A DNA stretch of 64,000 nucleotides from Amblyornis subalaris (taxonomy: Eukaryota; Chordata; Aves; Passeriformes; Ptilonorhynchidae). The notes below the pieces were generated by a model, which worked only from the letters and a program-made list of their open reading frames with translations, was not told where the DNA came from and did not search any database. The stretch lies in NCBI GenBank assembly GCA_018881555.1, contig JACAXG010000111.1:2383055-2447054 (forward strand), read 5' to 3'. Below, one piece after another: positions 61,225 through 64,000 of the stretch. Numbering within the stretch: the stretch's first letter is position 1; the number at the start of each line of letters is the position of its first letter. The translations under genes and the position numbers were made by a program.

Positions 61225-61480
61225 GCCTGTGCACCAGAAGAGGTTTAGGCTGGACATCAGGAAGAATTTTTTCACAGAAAGGGTGACTGGGCATTGGAAT
61301 GCACTGCCCAGTGGTCAGTGGAGTCACTCCTGGTAGAGTCACCGTCCCTGGAGGTGTTTAAGAAAAGACTGGATGTGGCAGTTGGTGCAATGGTCTGGTC
61401 GACAAGGTGGTGTTGGGTCATAGGTTGGACTTGATGATCTCAAAGCTCTTTTCCAGTCTAGCTGATTCTGTAATTCTGTA
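61225..61480 (+). mobile_element. CR1-like LINE fragment, 3' end
   Basis: Landmarks in order: AGGCTGGACATCAGGAAGAA, TTCACAGAAAGGGTGACTGG, GAATGCACTGCCCAG, CCCTGGAGGTGTTTAAGAAA, TTGGACTTGATGATCTC, and the tail GATTCTGTAATTCTGT. It is a 5'-truncated, non-coding CR1 3' UTR of a subfamily different from the other copies here. Confidence 0.85.
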
Positions 61481-64000
61481 AAGTGACCTTAAGCCCAGTC
61501 TCTCATAAATTTCTGCTATAAAGTTTGTCAAAGCTCATGCTTTGTAATTTATGAAAAAATTCCAGACAATAAGAATGATTCTGGATCAAGATCATAAAAT
61601 CTTTCTGATAAAGATAAATATGTTAGATTCATAAATACATTTCCTCTGGGGCTTCCTGGAAGAATGCAATTTAAATTTCTTTAAAATTTTTTTTAAAAGA
61701 AAAATGCTCTGCTGACTGAGCTATTAATTAGAAGAGCTTTTATTGAAGATCTCAAGATTCTAATATTTCTTTAAAACAACAAAGTTTATTAAAATATCCT
61801 ACAGTATCTTGAAAATCATTCAACATAGCAGTTGTATTACCCAAAATCAGCAAAGCTGTGAAGTAATACAATACTCCTTTCAATGCCTCCAATCTATTGC
61901 GTCTTTGTAATATATCTTGCAATTAAGAATTGCTAACCCTAACTTCTTCATTACTAAAATAGGTCTTTTCTACCTCCAGAATATTGACTAAAAGCTCAAT
62001 TTATTGAATATTTATTGAATATTATTCAATATTATATATTGAATTTATTCAATATTTATTGAATAATTTTATTTTCTTCTTATATTACAGATGATGCCCA
62101 CAGGGATCACATCCTCTTCTCCTTTAATATCCCCTCTATTTAGCTGCTGTTATACCCATCTCATTGTCTCTCTGGGGTACAGCTCGCCTTCTTAAATTCC
62201 AAATATTCTACTCATTTTGATCTCACAAAATTGCATTATCAACCCAAAGATTCAAGATATGATCAGCAAAATCTCTATTCAAATAGAGAACCATTTACAG
62301 AGTACTTAAATATGAACTACAATGTAAAAACCAAGAAATAATACAGAAATAGTCAAAAGCCAGAAAAACCTTATAGTGTTGGCCATGGTGTCTAGCTCAA
62401 TGAGAAAGATGAAACAGAACACTGTCACAGAATGAACAAAATTTAGTCCCTAACAGTGCTGGTGTTCACCTGCAGACAGTTTTGTTATAACCTCCTCCCA
62501 TCTGACTGCTAATTTTAACTATTTAGATGTTATAGTGGATTGCACAGGTACTTCTAGCTCATTTCAACACAAAATGACCAAACTTAGTCTAATACACAGT
62601 TGTGTACACAGCACTTAAACAGCCTTTGTACTGCTCCACGCTCAGCTGGTGTCTTCATTGAGCATTACCTGTCTCACAGGTGACTGCTTGCAGCTACAGC
62701 AGAAGTTCTGACTTAACATGGGACAGCACAAATAAAGCTGAAATAACAGTCAAACCACTAAATGTAACCTTTTAACTTGATCTAAGAGACTGAAGTCAGT
62801 CAGGTCACAATTCAACATAGAAAAACATTTTTTTTCCTGCAGGAAGATATTTTTGGGAACTCTAACAATGTCATTGTAACAGGTCCATGTGATTTTAACA
62901 ATAGCAAGTATCAAATAGCACATAAAATAAAAATCAAACTAAATATTGATTTTAGCTCTGGTATATTTAGTAACAACCAAAACAGCTATCATAGTTTAAA
63001 AAAAAGTTAATACTTTTATTAACTTAATACTTCAAGAATCACTGTATTTTCCATTTACACTAAGAATTTAAAGCCTTTAAAACAAGAGTTGCAATGCAAT
63101 TCCAACAAAAGAGAAGGGTAGGGAGAGGAGAATATAGCTTTCCTTAAAAAAAAAAGACCAGATAAAACGTAGAGTGTTGATTAATAACTGCAACTGTTAA
63201 AGACTGTAATCGATGCAATACAGAATTCAAGTATGAACAAAGAAGCAAATCTCTTAAGAACGTTTTTTATATTCCTGCTGTCTAGTCATGGTTTTCCCAA
63301 GAGCTTAAAGTACGATCCTTCGCATTATTGTTCCATAAATCAATGCCTCTGAACTTTCTCAGAAAGGAAGCCTGTGACTCACCCTGTGTCACAACCTGTG
63401 ACAAACCATATCCAATAGTTCACTTCTGCGAAGTCTTAAACCCTATATAGAGGTGTCCACTGCAGGGAGTGAAGGTACACGGTACCCTGTTAACAACTTC
63501 TATCCAGAAAACCAGCTCTCCAGGCTGTCACATCATTACATGTTTTTATCCATGTTCATGTACAGAAGGTTATAGATTAACATCACTACACCTACACTTG
63601 CTCCTACAGCTACAAAATTTTTTACACCTTACAATACAGAAAACAGTTATGGGCAAATTAAGTGTCTGTAAAATCATATGTAGATGTGATTTGTATTTAC
63701 ACTTTCTGGTGCAATAACCTTCTATGGTAGGAACACATTCATTTGTAAACATGAAATGTTTTTTCATTTCCTGTAGTGCACAGATACATTTTAATATCTT
63801 GGTGAAATTTAATGTAATGGTAAATTAAATCTAAAGTAAAGTAACAAAATAGGCTTTATTGGATTTTTTAAAATATATATTAATTCTTTATATATTTAAT
63901 AATTGTGTTACATAAGGTTTCATGCATCGTAGTCAATACTACTGCCTAATTTTCCAAGAGTTTTTTGGTGTAGTATCTTACTATATTTTCCTTACATTAT
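61481..64000 (-). other. DTWD2 intron sequence to window end
   Basis: AT-rich sequence with no exon seen. The missing DTWD2 5' exons are expected beyond 64000. Confidence 0.5.
61998..62068. repeat. AT-rich tandem and inverted repeat (TTATTGAATA units)
   Basis: Several copies of TTATTGAATA alternate with its complement TATTCAATA, so the block is both tandem and palindromic and could extrude a hairpin. Confidence 0.8.

Noticed and set aside
60968..61336. 122-codon plus-strand frame
   Set aside because: It runs from an unassigned GC-rich block into the non-coding CR1 3' UTR, so it cannot be one conserved protein.

Overview
The window is nuclear DNA of a bird. Three things show this. It carries several CR1 (chicken repeat 1) LINE fragments with the family's short ATTCTATG-type tails, it carries avian-type solo LTRs, and it contains two spliced coding exons of a vertebrate gene. 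No prokaryotic features, tRNA, rRNA or CRISPR arrays were seen. The sequence is AT-rich, with GC-rich islands that almost all coincide with mobile elements.

The only gene I can support is DTWD2, on the minus strand. Its last two coding exons are at 41978-42106 and 39677-39847, separated by a 2,130-bp intron with canonical splice sites. DTWD2 makes the acp3U modification in the tRNA D-loop. The two exons encode the last 99 residues, including the LSTLE motif of the DTW domain and a basic C-terminal tail. I looked on the minus strand for the exon carrying the DTW signature and did not find it, so 42107-64000 is probably one large DTWD2 intron and the 5' exons lie beyond the right edge. DTWD2 is next to DMXL1 and a gene desert toward SEMA6A in human, and the block is on chromosome Z in birds (from memory). 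This fits the lack of genes in 1-39,000.

The rest is transposon debris. Left part (1-39 kb, intergenic): a CR1 tail at 7.6 kb; a 693-bp solo LTR at 8.6 kb with an exact 5-bp target-site duplication; an 871-bp LTR at 14.9 kb; a 967-bp minus-strand CpG-containing LTR at 26.7 kb with an exact 5-bp duplication; three CR1 pieces at 27.9-29.3 kb; a composite GC-richer block at 29.3-30.5 kb with a 172-bp tandem unit and an LTR promoter fragment; and a 583-bp LTR at 35.0 kb. Right part (DTWD2 intron): a CR1 at 46.9-48.3 kb interrupted by a 200-N gap; a CR1 at 50.5-51.5 kb in the opposite orientation; a two-tailed CR1 at 56.2 kb; an LTR at 56.9 kb of the same family as the one at 14.9 kb; and a CR1 tail at 61.2 kb.

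The most notable structure is the CR1 pair at 47.3-48.2 kb and 50.7-51.5 kb. It forms a 540-bp inverted repeat with no mismatch by eye, ends abruptly inside otherwise diverged elements and touches an assembly gap. It is either a gene-conversion tract or an assembly error. If real, it would fold into a long double-stranded RNA in the DTWD2 pre-mRNA. I found no convincing new protein-coding system.
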